This document shows positions 1 through 7,215 of a stretch of DNA of 9,525 bases, piece after piece (position 1 is the first letter of the stretch; each line of letters begins with the position of its first letter). Source of the stretch: JBLEFH01 sp047345645 (GTDB lineage: Bacteria; Pseudomonadota; Alphaproteobacteria; Rhodobacterales; Rhodobacteraceae); NCBI GenBank assembly GCA_047345645.1, contig JBLEFH010000015.1; one strand, written 5' to 3'. A program made the position numbers and the translations under genes. A model generated the notes under the pieces. It was given only the letters and a program-made list of their open reading frames with translations, ran no database searches and had not been told where the DNA came from.

Positions 1-189
1 GGCCTAGAGCCGAGCGCCTATGGCACCCACTCTATGCGGCGCACCAAGGTCGCGCAGATATACCGCAAGACCGGCAACCTACGCGCGGTTCAGCTTTTGT
101 TGGGCCATACGAAAATGGACAGCACGGTGCGCTATCTCGGTGTTGAACTCGAAGATGCGCTGACCATCGCCGAGGCGGTAGAAATCTGA
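1..189 (+). CDS. Tyrosine recombinase (phage-type integrase), C-terminal fragment
   Basis: The frame is open from the first base of the window and ends at TGA 187-189, so only the last 62 residues are present. They carry the end of a tyrosine-recombinase catalytic domain: a HSMRR box (HxxR type, catalytic His and Arg), then LLGHTKMDSTVRYLG, which supplies the second conserved His and the nucleophilic Tyr with family-typical spacing. Enzymes of this family cut and rejoin DNA at attachment or resolution sites through a 3'-phosphotyrosine link. The gene enters from the left and is convergent with the defence operon on the minus strand. It may be the integrase of the island or a recombinase of a neighbouring element. 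The fragment is cut by the window edge, not by a mutation that I can see. Confidence 0.9.
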   Translation, partial: GLEPSAYGTHSMRRTKVAQIYRKTGNLRAVQLLLGHTKMDSTVRYLGVELEDALTIAEAVEI

Positions 190-196
190 AGGCTAA

Positions 197-218
197 GGGC
201 CGTCTTAACAGACGGCCC
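197..218 (+). terminator. Strong GC-rich hairpin after the recombinase gene
   Basis: The arms GGGCCGTCT (197-205) and AGACGGCCC (210-218) are perfect 9-bp complements around the 4-base loop TAAC. The hairpin starts 8 bases after the recombinase stop. No T-tract follows on either strand, so it is not a textbook Rho-independent terminator. It may stabilise the 3' end of the transcript or act with Rho. It could serve the convergent mkoAB transcript as well. Confidence 0.5.
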
Positions 219-259
219 CAAGCCGCCATCCAACCGGGCCAACGAATTCTGCGGTTGCA

Positions 260-274
260 GTCCGCATAGCGGAC
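260..274 (-). other. Short hairpin downstream of mkoB
   Basis: GTCCGC (260-265) and GCGGAC (269-274) pair perfectly around a 3-base loop, about 40 bases past the mkoB stop. No U-tract follows. It could mark the transcript end of the mkoAB operon, but the stem is only 6 bp and the role is an inference. Nothing else is recognisable between positions 219 and 315. Confidence 0.3.
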
Positions 275-315
275 GCTCGCAATAAGCGCAAAGCTCACAG
301 TATATGCGACTATCA

Positions 316-2082
316 TCATTTTTTCTTGGCACTTGTTCGAAAATCACCATCAATTTGGGGAACTTCTTTCTCCAACTTGCGAAGAATTGCTTCGCCTACT
401 TCGGGCCCCTTAAAATGAATCCCGAGCTCAGATGTTTGATCCTCGTCACTCACCGTGGCAGAAGCCCAATTGAGGCTCGTGACAACTGCATTGTCTTTAT
501 CCCAAATCAGGTACTTACCGTGGATGGGCGTACGCTTCTTTTGCGGATCTAAATGCACAAATTTCACACCCTTTGGCTCGTACTGTTTTCGCAGTGCGGT
601 GACGTCGCTTCCAAACTGAGGTTTTCGGATCATGCTGTAGATCACGCGCATGTCTTCAACGTTTTTGGCTGCATTGGCGGCCGCAACTAGCATCGCTTGC
701 TCGGCAGTTGAACCAAACCTGTGTGAGCCAATAATCAGACGTTTCTTCGCCTCTGTGGCAGCTCTCCGAATTATTGCTGCATGTTCATTCGCAAGAACGA
801 GTTTAAGCTTCACGCCCACATTTTCAGTGGAAAGAGAGGTAGAGACCGTGGCGTCACCCCAGCGGTTCAACGATCCAAAAAAGGACACAAGATCATTAGA
901 GAGTTTCGCCCCTTGCGAAGTTCGCCGAAACACCGCAGCGACTTGGGCAACGAAAGCTGGATGCCTAATAATGTAAGAAAATTCAACTGCGTTGAAGGGG
1001 GTTGAGAGCCAATTGCAAGATCCAAGGATAGCAACGTAGCTACCCATGCCATCGTCAGCGATCAAAAATTTTGTGTGAGAAGTGATGGAATCCTTGTGGA
1101 TCTTTATGAGTTTCGAGTAACGGGATGAGGCAGCCCGCATTGATAGCTCTTGTGCTCTGGCACCGTGTTTAGCAGCATCATCGCCGGCGGCCCCATAGAG
1201 CAAATCAACGCTGACACCGCGCTCGGCGGCACGTTCAAGGGTAGGCCAGATTTGGTCAACGTTGCCGGTGTCGATGAAAGTTGAAAGAACTACTATTCTT
1301 TCGGTCGCAGCTTCAACAACCTTTTCAAAGAGTGCCTTTTGGCTGCTGCCCCCGACGACTAAGTCATCCACTTTCCATGGTACCGTCAGTTCTGGAAAAT
1401 CCATACTGTATGGCTTGTCATGTGGCAGAGATTTTACGTCATTGCCCCTGCGGCGAGCGTTGACGATTTTGGCTATTGCCTTTGCATCTTTTTCGGGAAG
1501 GTTTGGTAGCGTTTCATGGCGAACCTCAACAAAGCCCTCCCTAACGTCTATCGAATTTGGATCTACTGACCGAACTGCTTCGTTTGGCCTCAGCCGCACA
1601 GTTTCAGTCAACCGATCGTAGATCGTATCATAGTGGTCCCTAGAGTCCATTCTTCTTGTCGAGGGTATGAGCAACCCACCTTGTAGTCGGCTGTCCTTCA
1701 ATGGCACGAAGCGAACGTCGCTTATACGAACTATGCTATCGATTAACGGCAAAAATACTGCGTTGATGGGTCTGGGTCGAATTTCCTCTTCGACCCTTGG
1801 TTCTGTCCCTGAGGCGATAATGTCTGCCCCGAGTCCAGTCGCGCGAAAACGACCAACTTCATTCTCGATCAAGAGTTCCACAAGGCCAGCGCGCATCAAG
1901 CGGGACATGGTTGCGGTCAATACCTGTTCATTAAGTGACAACTGACTGCTCAGTTCGCGCATTGAAGACGGTACACGGATGAGTTTCAAAAGGACTGCTT
2001 CATGCATAACTGTCCAACGTTGTTGTCGAGCCACAAAAGCCCTGAAACGCCACCTAACTGCAGGTAAGAAAACAGTCTGCAT
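316..2082 (-). CDS. mkoB: Phospholipase-D-family nuclease, Mokosh type I MkoB
   Basis: This 588-aa protein carries two phospholipase-D half sites. The first is H336-T-K338 with D343, followed by GSCNW at 354-358. The second is H521-G-K523 with D528, followed by SLNW at 536-539. Together they would form the single two-histidine active site typical of PLD-fold nucleases, so it probably cleaves nucleic acid. Residues about 25-90 look like a winged-helix DNA-binding domain, including SMRELSSQLSLNEQVLTATMSRL and a following wing-like strand. Residues about 100-235 are unassigned. The ATG overlaps the stop of the upstream helicase gene (TAATG), implying translational coupling and a fixed protein ratio. 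Three stops in a row (TGA TGA TAG) end the gene. Kinase-helicase plus PLD is the composition published for type I Mokosh phage defence. Both HKD sites look intact, so the nuclease should be active. Confidence 0.85.
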   Translation of the reverse strand: MQTVFLPAVRWRFRAFVARQQRWTVMHEAVLLKLIRVPSSMRELSSQLSLNEQVLTATMSRLMRAGLVELLIENEVGRFRATGLGADIIASGTEPRVEEEIRPRPINAVFLPLIDSIVRISDVRFVPLKDSRLQGGLLIPSTRRMDSRDHYDTIYDRLTETVRLRPNEAVRSVDPNSIDVREGFVEVRHETLPNLPEKDAKAIAKIVNARRRGNDVKSLPHDKPYSMDFPELTVPWKVDDLVVGGSSQKALFEKVVEAATERIVVLSTFIDTGNVDQIWPTLERAAERGVSVDLLYGAAGDDAAKHGARAQELSMRAASSRYSKLIKIHKDSITSHTKFLIADDGMGSYVAILGSCNWLSTPFNAVEFSYIIRHPAFVAQVAAVFRRTSQGAKLSNDLVSFFGSLNRWGDATVSTSLSTENVGVKLKLVLANEHAAIIRRAATEAKKRLIIGSHRFGSTAEQAMLVAAANAAKNVEDMRVIYSMIRKPQFGSDVTALRKQYEPKGVKFVHLDPQKKRTPIHGKYLIWDKDNAVVTSLNWASATVSDEDQTSELGIHFKGPEVGEAILRKLEKEVPQIDGDFRTSAKKK

Positions 2083-5000
2083 TATCCAAATTTTCCCGGT
2101 TCTAGAATACGAACTCCGCCGTTCAATACTTTATCTCTGTCACGCAGCTCGCTTACCAAGTCCCGAACAAATGCCCATTTAGGATTATCTCCTTTCGGAT
2201 TTATTCCTTTCGAAGCGAGATCCATAAAGGTCAAGCTACTCACGATAACCAGCTTGTGTTTGGCGCGGCTGATCGCAACGTTCATCCGGCGACGGTCTCG
2301 AAGGAAACCGAGACCGCCTCCACCTACTCGGGCATTGTTACGAACTAAGCTCAAGAGAACGACGTCAGCCTCACTCCCCTGAAAGGCATCTACGGTCCCT
2401 ACAAACCCCAAATCGTCCCGAACCGGTCGAAAGCCTTTCGGCCCTCCGCTATTGGGATATTCGATGAGTAGTCGTTGACTAATCAATTCCACCTGACCTC
2501 TGTATGGTGAAAGTACTGCCAACGAGGGCAATTTCCCGTCTAAAGCGCCCCCTTCGAGGCATTTGACCGCCCGAATTAATTCATCGGCTTCACTTGGATT
2601 GGACAGAGACTTCCCCTGACGCTTCTCGTAGTTTTCGATGCGATCCGTGCTCTGCAGGCTAGGGAAGTCGATGACAACTATCGGTTCCGAAGGAAAATTA
2701 CCGCTAATTTTGACGGGTGTCTCTCGGGCTCCAGTCGATGTAGCCGTTTTGAGATCTCCACCATAGAACACGTTAGAAACTATCTCTGCTATTGCAGGGT
2801 CCATTCTACGTTGCTCAGTGAGAGTAACAGAAATCCGCCGGTGTTTTGAGCCCTTTTGCTCAACAGCCTTTTCATCCTCCTCGACCAACGTTCGAAACGG
2901 TTCAAGCAATCGATTTGCTCTACTGATTGTTGCCTGGAAGCGCTCATCATCCTCAAGAAGTGCCCGTACGAGCGGCAAAATCTTGTCTGTATCGGTCGAA
3001 AAACTTAATCTGCTTTCGGCCATCCCCAGCAGCTTCTTTGCGACCGTTGGTTCGAAGCGTCGCGCAATTTCCTCAGCTTTGTGCGGAGGAAGTTGATTGT
3101 GGTCACCAATCAAGATCTTTCTTGGTGCGAGTGGCAACGCGCCTGCCAACTCTGGCCCTAACGCACGGGCGGCCTCTTCGACGATCAGCCAGTCAAACTC
3201 TTCTGCATCCTCAGCGAAATCACTGATCGTCAAAGAGTTTAATCCTGCGATCACTACGTTCGCGGTTTGAAGAATTAGATCCCCAACTCGTGAAACCGTT
3301 GGGTGGCGTGCGCTTCCAGCGGCTTCCATCGATTTTAGTGTCTCCTTCAGAGACATCTGAAACTTTCGAAAACTACTAAGTTGGAGCGCTTCGCTCCTAC
3401 ATAATCTCGACAGAACATTTTGAGCTTCATGATCTAAGTCCGCGAAGCGCTCGTCGTCATTTCCAATTCTGATAATTGTACCATCCTCGGGAATTACCGT
3501 TTTAAGCTCATCTTGAATATTCTTCAGTGCTTCATGACCCTGAGCGGTAACCAGAATACGCGCATCCGGCTTGCTTTTTAATATCTGCTTAATTGCCCGG
3601 GAGACCAGAAATGTCTTTCCCACTCCTGGCGGACCAACCACGTACACGTAAGGTTCCGTATTTGAAATTAGTTCCAAGGCGCGACGTTTTGGTTCATCCA
3701 GATCATTGTCAGGTTCACCGTTTAGTTCGCTCGCTAATCGAGTCCGCCGAGCCAGCCACGGGTCATCAAATCCGACGGTGACGTCTGTTCGCCCTTCAAG
3801 CAGAAGGATGTTTCTTAAGCGTCTTCGAACTTGGCTCTCAGTTCTAATGTCACGTGGAGGTTTGAGAAAGAGTTTGCCTGTCGGAACTTCGTAGCAATCA
3901 AAAAAATGAATCTGCTCACCACTAGGAGCGTAGTCAGAATGAGCAAAGTTAATATCGATATCTGCTGAACCACTCCATCCGAGTTTTGGAGAGTTCGACA
4001 AACGCCAGGGAGTGTCGTCTAAACTATCCAACAGGTCTCCGAGGCGTTCCGAATCCGGCCGCAAGCCCACTTGCTCGATCAGGGTTTGGTGCTCGTCATC
4101 ACTTACAAGTTTGAGCGCAACGCATTGATCGTCAGACGAGTCTTCAACGACAGCCACAGGAAAGGCATCCAGCGTAGAAGCAACGGCTTCAATCAACTCG
4201 ATAGAAAGGAGCGCGTCTAGAACATTTGCTGATGGTAGTTGATCTTCGTCTGGAGGCCGTGAAAATTGATCCCATTCGATGGCCGAAGGCCCTAGCTTTC
4301 TTGCTAAATCAGTGGCTTCTTTCCTGTTCGGGACCACAACAATTGGAGAGTCAAGCTCTCTGGGATCGGCCGCACCTGTACCCCGACCATCATTCGGAAT
4401 AAGCGCCTTTAGATAGCCAGCGCGCCAATCAGTAGCATGCCGAAGTGGCTCCACTACATACCGAAAAGAACTTGTTACAATTTCGCATTGTTTGCGTTGA
4501 TTCCCATCGAACCGAGGAGCAACCCGAACATCAGACTGCAAATCAGCCTGAAGCCACTTGCAGTGATCTGAGAAGTTGTCGGGGTCAATTGCAGTGCCAA
4601 GATGCTCAACTAGCTTAGGTCCCAAGGTCGCAGGGTTTGGCATCAAGATCAGCTGCCCCTGCCGTCCACTTTCCAAGCGGAGGAGATCCAAAACAACTAT
4701 TTCGATTTCCCGTGCTACGGTTTTGGCATCCAAGGGTTGGTTGGGCCGCGGCACCGTCAACAGCCTCAAAACTCGTTGCTCTTTGGAAGTCATATTCGAA
4801 ATGGCCGTGTCTGATTGTTCTGAACCAAGCAAATCCGCCGAGATCTTTCCAAGTTGGGCCCAATCAGCCCGAAAGGAGAACGTTTTGGTTGGCCGCCATT
4901 TCGATCTTCTTGCTCGAGATTGGTCGTCCGCATTTAGTCGGACACTCCACTCAAATCCTCCGAGCCTAAAATCTGGCTCATCCCCACCTTCTGAAAAAAT

Positions 5001-5495
5001 GCAGTCCTGAGACAAATCGCCATGCAAGATCGCCTGATCATGAAGAATTCCCAAAGCTCGAACTAGACGGGAAATGTTCCGCCATACAAGAATCCTTTGC
5101 CGCCCGATTGGGCTCACGCGAGAACGCCGCCCCCTTCCCCCCGCCGAAATTGGGTCCCCACGAGCCGCCAAAACGAGCGCGAACTCTTCGTCGTCTTCCA
5201 ACTCTTCCAAAACATCGACAATTAGGTCACTCGCATCTCTGTAGCGCATCAAACGACGCACCTGCCGCATTTCGTATCGCCACAGTGACCGCAATTCGTC
5301 GTCGATGTCGGTTCCGGTCTTCCGCCAAGTTCTTAGTAGACGTTCAGCATGCCCGTTCTTTTTATCGTAGACCCTCCAAAGGGCACCTTTCAAGGTAGGC
5401 TCGTCACCAATCGCGACTGCAGATTCATCAAACTCAAAGCGATCACCAATCGAACTACTCAATACCAACTTCCTTGCTCTGAATTTCGCAGCCAT
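2082..5495 (-). CDS. mkoA: Kinase-like domain fused to SF1 UPF1-type helicase, Mokosh type I MkoA
   Basis: This 1137-aa protein has two parts. Residues about 1-275 resemble a protein kinase: HGDLSQDC at 158-165 replaces the HRDLKxxN loop, and RLGGFEW at 177-183 sits at the DFG position. The catalytic-loop Asp160 is present, but the DFG Asp is Gly180 and the loop Asn is Cys165, so phosphotransfer is doubtful. The C-terminal half is a COG1112/UPF1-like superfamily 1 helicase. Its motifs are Walker A GPPGVGKT 621-628, Walker B FDWLIVEEA 767-775 (Glu in place of the usual Asp at 773), motif III GDHNQLPP 797-804, motif IV EQRRM 894-898, motif V TVDAFQGSE 1034-1042 and motif VI RRRMNVAISRAK 1068-1079. 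It should be an ATP-driven RNA or DNA translocase. Residues about 275-600 are unassigned. It is the first gene of the operon. The ATG at 5493-5495 has only a weak GAAGAAG element 5' of it. Confidence 0.87.
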   Translation of the reverse strand: MAAKFRARKLVLSSSIGDRFEFDESAVAIGDEPTLKGALWRVYDKKNGHAERLLRTWRKTGTDIDDELRSLWRYEMRQVRRLMRYRDASDLIVDVLEELEDDEEFALVLAARGDPISAGGRGRRSRVSPIGRQRILVWRNISRLVRALGILHDQAILHGDLSQDCIFSEGGDEPDFRLGGFEWSVRLNADDQSRARRSKWRPTKTFSFRADWAQLGKISADLLGSEQSDTAISNMTSKEQRVLRLLTVPRPNQPLDAKTVAREIEIVVLDLLRLESGRQGQLILMPNPATLGPKLVEHLGTAIDPDNFSDHCKWLQADLQSDVRVAPRFDGNQRKQCEIVTSSFRYVVEPLRHATDWRAGYLKALIPNDGRGTGAADPRELDSPIVVVPNRKEATDLARKLGPSAIEWDQFSRPPDEDQLPSANVLDALLSIELIEAVASTLDAFPVAVVEDSSDDQCVALKLVSDDEHQTLIEQVGLRPDSERLGDLLDSLDDTPWRLSNSPKLGWSGSADIDINFAHSDYAPSGEQIHFFDCYEVPTGKLFLKPPRDIRTESQVRRRLRNILLLEGRTDVTVGFDDPWLARRTRLASELNGEPDNDLDEPKRRALELISNTEPYVYVVGPPGVGKTFLVSRAIKQILKSKPDARILVTAQGHEALKNIQDELKTVIPEDGTIIRIGNDDERFADLDHEAQNVLSRLCRSEALQLSSFRKFQMSLKETLKSMEAAGSARHPTVSRVGDLILQTANVVIAGLNSLTISDFAEDAEEFDWLIVEEAARALGPELAGALPLAPRKILIGDHNQLPPHKAEEIARRFEPTVAKKLLGMAESRLSFSTDTDKILPLVRALLEDDERFQATISRANRLLEPFRTLVEEDEKAVEQKGSKHRRISVTLTEQRRMDPAIAEIVSNVFYGGDLKTATSTGARETPVKISGNFPSEPIVVIDFPSLQSTDRIENYEKRQGKSLSNPSEADELIRAVKCLEGGALDGKLPSLAVLSPYRGQVELISQRLLIEYPNSGGPKGFRPVRDDLGFVGTVDAFQGSEADVVLLSLVRNNARVGGGGLGFLRDRRRMNVAISRAKHKLVIVSSLTFMDLASKGINPKGDNPKWAFVRDLVSELRDRDKVLNGGVRILEPGKFG

Positions 5496-5784
5496 GCCGT
5501 TGCGGCTTCTTCAATCTGTTCCGCTCGACTTCCGGTTGCAAGTCATTGTTTGTCCGCAACGGTATTATGACACGAGGTATGCAATTTTCTGAGGGAGTGC
5601 TAGCGGCCATGTGCTACCGCAATTATGAACGACACTTCCGATCCAACTTTTATTCACTACATGAATGTCCGCTCCGATGTTACGGGATCCGGTTAATGAT
5701 GATGCAGCGAAAGACTGGTTTCCTCCCCTTGGAGCAAAACGTCTCGCAAGCGCGGCACAGATCGAGGCGTTGCAGCGAATGGCA
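5496..5784. other. Region upstream of mkoA, interrupted by the transposon
   Basis: There is no confident gene between the mkoA start and the transposon. A plus-strand frame starting at ATG 5665 has protein-like composition (for example KDWFPPLGAKRLASAAQIEAL). It now runs into the left terminal repeat and stops at 5829. If the element is removed and one copy of GGAAAGTC is kept, this frame stops four codons past the join. A second plus frame and one minus-strand frame stay open across the join to the window end. Which of these, if any, was a gene cannot be decided here. The mkoA promoter is expected in this stretch. Confidence 0.35.
5497..5562 (-). promoter_or_regulatory. Inverted repeat in the mkoA leader
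   Basis: CCGTTGCGG (5497-5505) and CCGCAACGG (5554-5562) are exact 9-bp inverted copies, 48 bases apart. In the mkoA transcript the distal arm lies immediately before the start codon, so pairing would bury the ribosome-binding region. It could equally be a protein-binding dyad, or chance. I find no convincing -35/-10 pair on the minus strand here; only a CATAAT-like box near 5567 stands out. Confidence 0.3.
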
Positions 5785-5792
5785 GGAAAGTC
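5785..5792. repeat. Target-site duplication, left copy
   Basis: GGAAAGTC abuts the left terminal inverted repeat and recurs exactly at 9402-9409 beside the right one. The bases on either side of the two copies differ, so the direct repeat is exactly 8 bp. That is the duplication size known for IS1595-family elements. Confidence 0.9.
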
Positions 5793-5817
5793 CGGCCTTA
5801 TGTATCAAACGCACCAA
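5793..5817 (+). repeat. Left terminal inverted repeat
   Basis: It begins CGGCCTTATGTATCAAACGC and is matched without mismatch, inverted, at 9377-9401. Similarity stops sharply on the inner side (A5818 against C9376). These are the transposase recognition ends. Confidence 0.92.
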
Positions 5818-5860
5818 AAATCTAGCTGAACAATCGGGCCGCGTGAATCCATAATATGGC

Positions 5861-6265
5861 ATGGATCACACGATACACGGACTTATCAAGAAACGCGGTG
5901 AGATAGCGGGCCAGCACAAAGCCGCCGTAAAGGCCGCTGACGCCCTGAAGGCCGATCTGGACGCCATAGACCGTGCGCTGGTGCTGTGCGGCTATACAGA
6001 CGATCCCAAAGGCATAGCGCCGCGCGGGAAGTACAAGCAGCTATTCGGGCGCAATGAGTTGAAGCTGACGATCATCAACACGCTGCGAGAAGCGTCTGCG
6101 GATGATGAGACGATAGCGGCGGAAATTATCGCATCTAAGGGTTGGGGTGATGATGTTCATGCCGATGTGCTTAAGAGGGTGCGGGATGCGCTGCAACGGC
6201 AACAGAAAGGCGGGCATGTGGTGCAGGACTTTGGGCCGGATGGGTGTTTGTGGCGGCTTGCCTGA
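5861..6265 (+). CDS. Uncharacterised cargo protein, 134 aa
   Basis: The ATG at 5861 is the first start after an in-frame stop (TAA 5852-5854). The first ~50 residues are Ala/Lys/Asp-rich with a heptad-like pattern (AAVKAADALKADLDAIDRAL), suggesting a coiled coil. The rest (ELKLTIINTLREA to GCLWRLA) alternates predicted helices and ends with a QKGGHVVQDFG turn and a tryptophan-containing strand, the layout of a winged helix-turn-helix. It may bind DNA. I recognise it only as a type of short hypothetical protein seen near mobile elements in alphaproteobacteria. The ribosome site is weak. A TGAACA-17-CATAAT pair (5827-5855) would give a nearly leaderless mRNA. A weak terminator follows at 6276-6299. 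Confidence 0.7.
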   Translation: MDHTIHGLIKKRGEIAGQHKAAVKAADALKADLDAIDRALVLCGYTDDPKGIAPRGKYKQLFGRNELKLTIINTLREASADDETIAAEIIASKGWGDDVHADVLKRVRDALQRQQKGGHVVQDFGPDGCLWRLA

Positions 6266-6275
6266 CTCGATTTGA

Positions 6276-6299
6276 CGCACCGTTTCGGAGCGGGTTTTT
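6276..6299 (+). terminator. Weak Rho-independent terminator after the 134-aa gene
   Basis: CGCACCG (6276-6282) pairs with CGGAGCG (6286-6292) except for one A·A mismatch, around a TTT loop. GG and five T residues follow (6295-6299). It would separate the 134-aa gene from the toxin-antitoxin operon. Confidence 0.45.
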
Positions 6300-6314
6300 G
6301 CATTTTGGTAATGA

Positions 6315-6332
6315 CACGTTATCTTAAACGTG
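6315..6332 (+). promoter_or_regulatory. Palindrome just upstream of the Panacea antitoxin (possible operator)
   Basis: CACGTT (6315-6320) and AACGTG (6327-6332) form a perfect 6-bp dyad with a 6-base centre, ending 12 bases before the antitoxin ATG. Its position over the expected promoter suggests autoregulation, as in many toxin-antitoxin operons. No strong -35/-10 pair is evident, and binding is inferred only. Confidence 0.35.
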
Positions 6333-6344
6333 GGAGACGAGACT

Positions 6345-6830
6345 ATGTTTGATGATTGGAAACCCATAGGCGCAAAGGCTGTCGCTCGCTGGTTTGTGAA
6401 CCACGCTGACCGCGATGCAGGTGAGGCTATCACCCAATTGAAGCTTCAAAAGTTGGTGTACTACGCTGACGCTTGGTTTCTTGCGAACTTTGATAAGCCA
6501 CTGATTCAAGAAGACTTTGAGGCGTGGGCGCACGGCCCCGTGGTGCGCTCCCTGTACGCAAAATATCGCAATAAAGGCTGGGAGGCTCTGGCCCCTGAAG
6601 CAGGTCCGGGTGTCCCTCAGGATGTTGAAGGCTATCTAGAGGCTGTGTTTGATGAGTATGGCCAGTATGGGGCCAAGAAGCTCGAAAAAATGACACATAG
6701 CGAACAGCCGTGGCTGGACGCGCGCGGAGATTTGCCGCCTGAGGCTGCATCAGATACGAAAATTTCAAAGCTATTGATGCGGAATTACTATGGCGGCAAA
6801 ATCGAGAAAAAACCGATCAAAGCTCTTTAA
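6345..6830 (+). CDS. Panacea-domain (SocA/DUF4065-like) antitoxin
   Basis: This 161-aa protein shows the Panacea signature: ITQLKLQKLVYYADAWFLA at about 29-47, then FEAWAHGPVVRSLYAKY at about 58-74. In characterised systems Panacea proteins neutralise a wide range of unrelated toxins encoded next to them; SocA of Caulobacter is a related antitoxin and ClpXP adaptor. I choose ATG 6345 over the in-frame GTG 6330 because GGGAG (6332-6336) is correctly spaced before the ATG and would lie inside the longer version. The 3' end overlaps the next gene by 41 bases, so the two are co-translated in antitoxin-toxin order. It should bind and block the product of the following gene in the cytoplasm. Confidence 0.88.
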   Translation: MFDDWKPIGAKAVARWFVNHADRDAGEAITQLKLQKLVYYADAWFLANFDKPLIQEDFEAWAHGPVVRSLYAKYRNKGWEALAPEAGPGVPQDVEGYLEAVFDEYGQYGAKKLEKMTHSEQPWLDARGDLPPEAASDTKISKLLMRNYYGGKIEKKPIKAL

Positions 6831-7215
6831 GATCAACGCAGGGCAGCCAGAAGGTAGCCCGGTAGTCAACGCCGCTGCCAACCTTGGTGGGGGGAAACAG
6901 CCTGCAAGCGTTAATTTGAGGTACTTTCAGCGCGCTAACGAGTGCTTTTCAAAGTGGCAGCCAAAAGAGCTCAAGGCGTTTTCTGGTTTTGTCGAAAAGA
7001 TGGCGACCAAGACAGAAAGCCAAGTTACAGCAGTTACACAGACTTGCCACTCACACAAAGGAGCGACGAGCAAGAAGCTACCGCCCTCAGTTAGTAAGGA
7101 CGTCAGGATGTATAGTCTTGACGTTGGCCCGAAAGGTAGAGTTCACGGCTTCTTTTCAAAAGGAACTTTCTTCTTAGTCTGGATCGACCGGGAAGGTAGT
7201 ATTCTTGGCCATTAA
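6790..7215 (+). CDS. Probable toxin partner of the Panacea antitoxin, RelE/HigB-like
   Basis: The gene encodes 141 aa and starts inside the antitoxin gene, with GGAA (6781-6784) as ribosome site. The N-terminus is very basic (KSRKNRSKLFK). The body has the pattern NLRYFQRANECFSKWQPKEL, then a C-terminal core with RMYSLDV, RVHGFF and TFFLVWIDREG. A basic strand followed by an F-x-x-W-x-D strand is typical of small RelE/HigB-fold proteins found with Panacea antitoxins. A ribosome-linked mRNA-cleaving role is therefore likely but inferred from fold and context. The protein seems full length: the family normally ends just after this W(x)D strand. Its TAA overlaps the transposase stop by 4 bases (TTAA, 7212-7215). 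Confidence 0.72.
   Translation: MAAKSRKNRSKLFKINAGQPEGSPVVNAAANLGGGKQPASVNLRYFQRANECFSKWQPKELKAFSGFVEKMATKTESQVTAVTQTCHSHKGATSKKLPPSVSKDVRMYSLDVGPKGRVHGFFSKGTFFLVWIDREGSILGH

Noticed and set aside
316..5495. DISARM-like assignment because of a helicase plus PLD protein.
   Set aside because: DISARM needs a DUF1998 protein and a methylase, and DrmA lacks an N-terminal kinase-like domain. None of those partners is present, while the kinase-helicase plus PLD pair fits Mokosh.
5665..5829. Small plus-strand gene of 54 codons upstream of the transposon.
   Set aside because: Its 3' end is the transposon repeat, and no convincing ribosome site or known family is visible. I describe it only as part of the interrupted locus.
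6790..7215. Toxin truncated by the transposase gene because their stops overlap.
   Set aside because: The conserved C-terminal core through the W-x-D strand is complete, and both genes lie inside the same element, so no insertion boundary falls between them.
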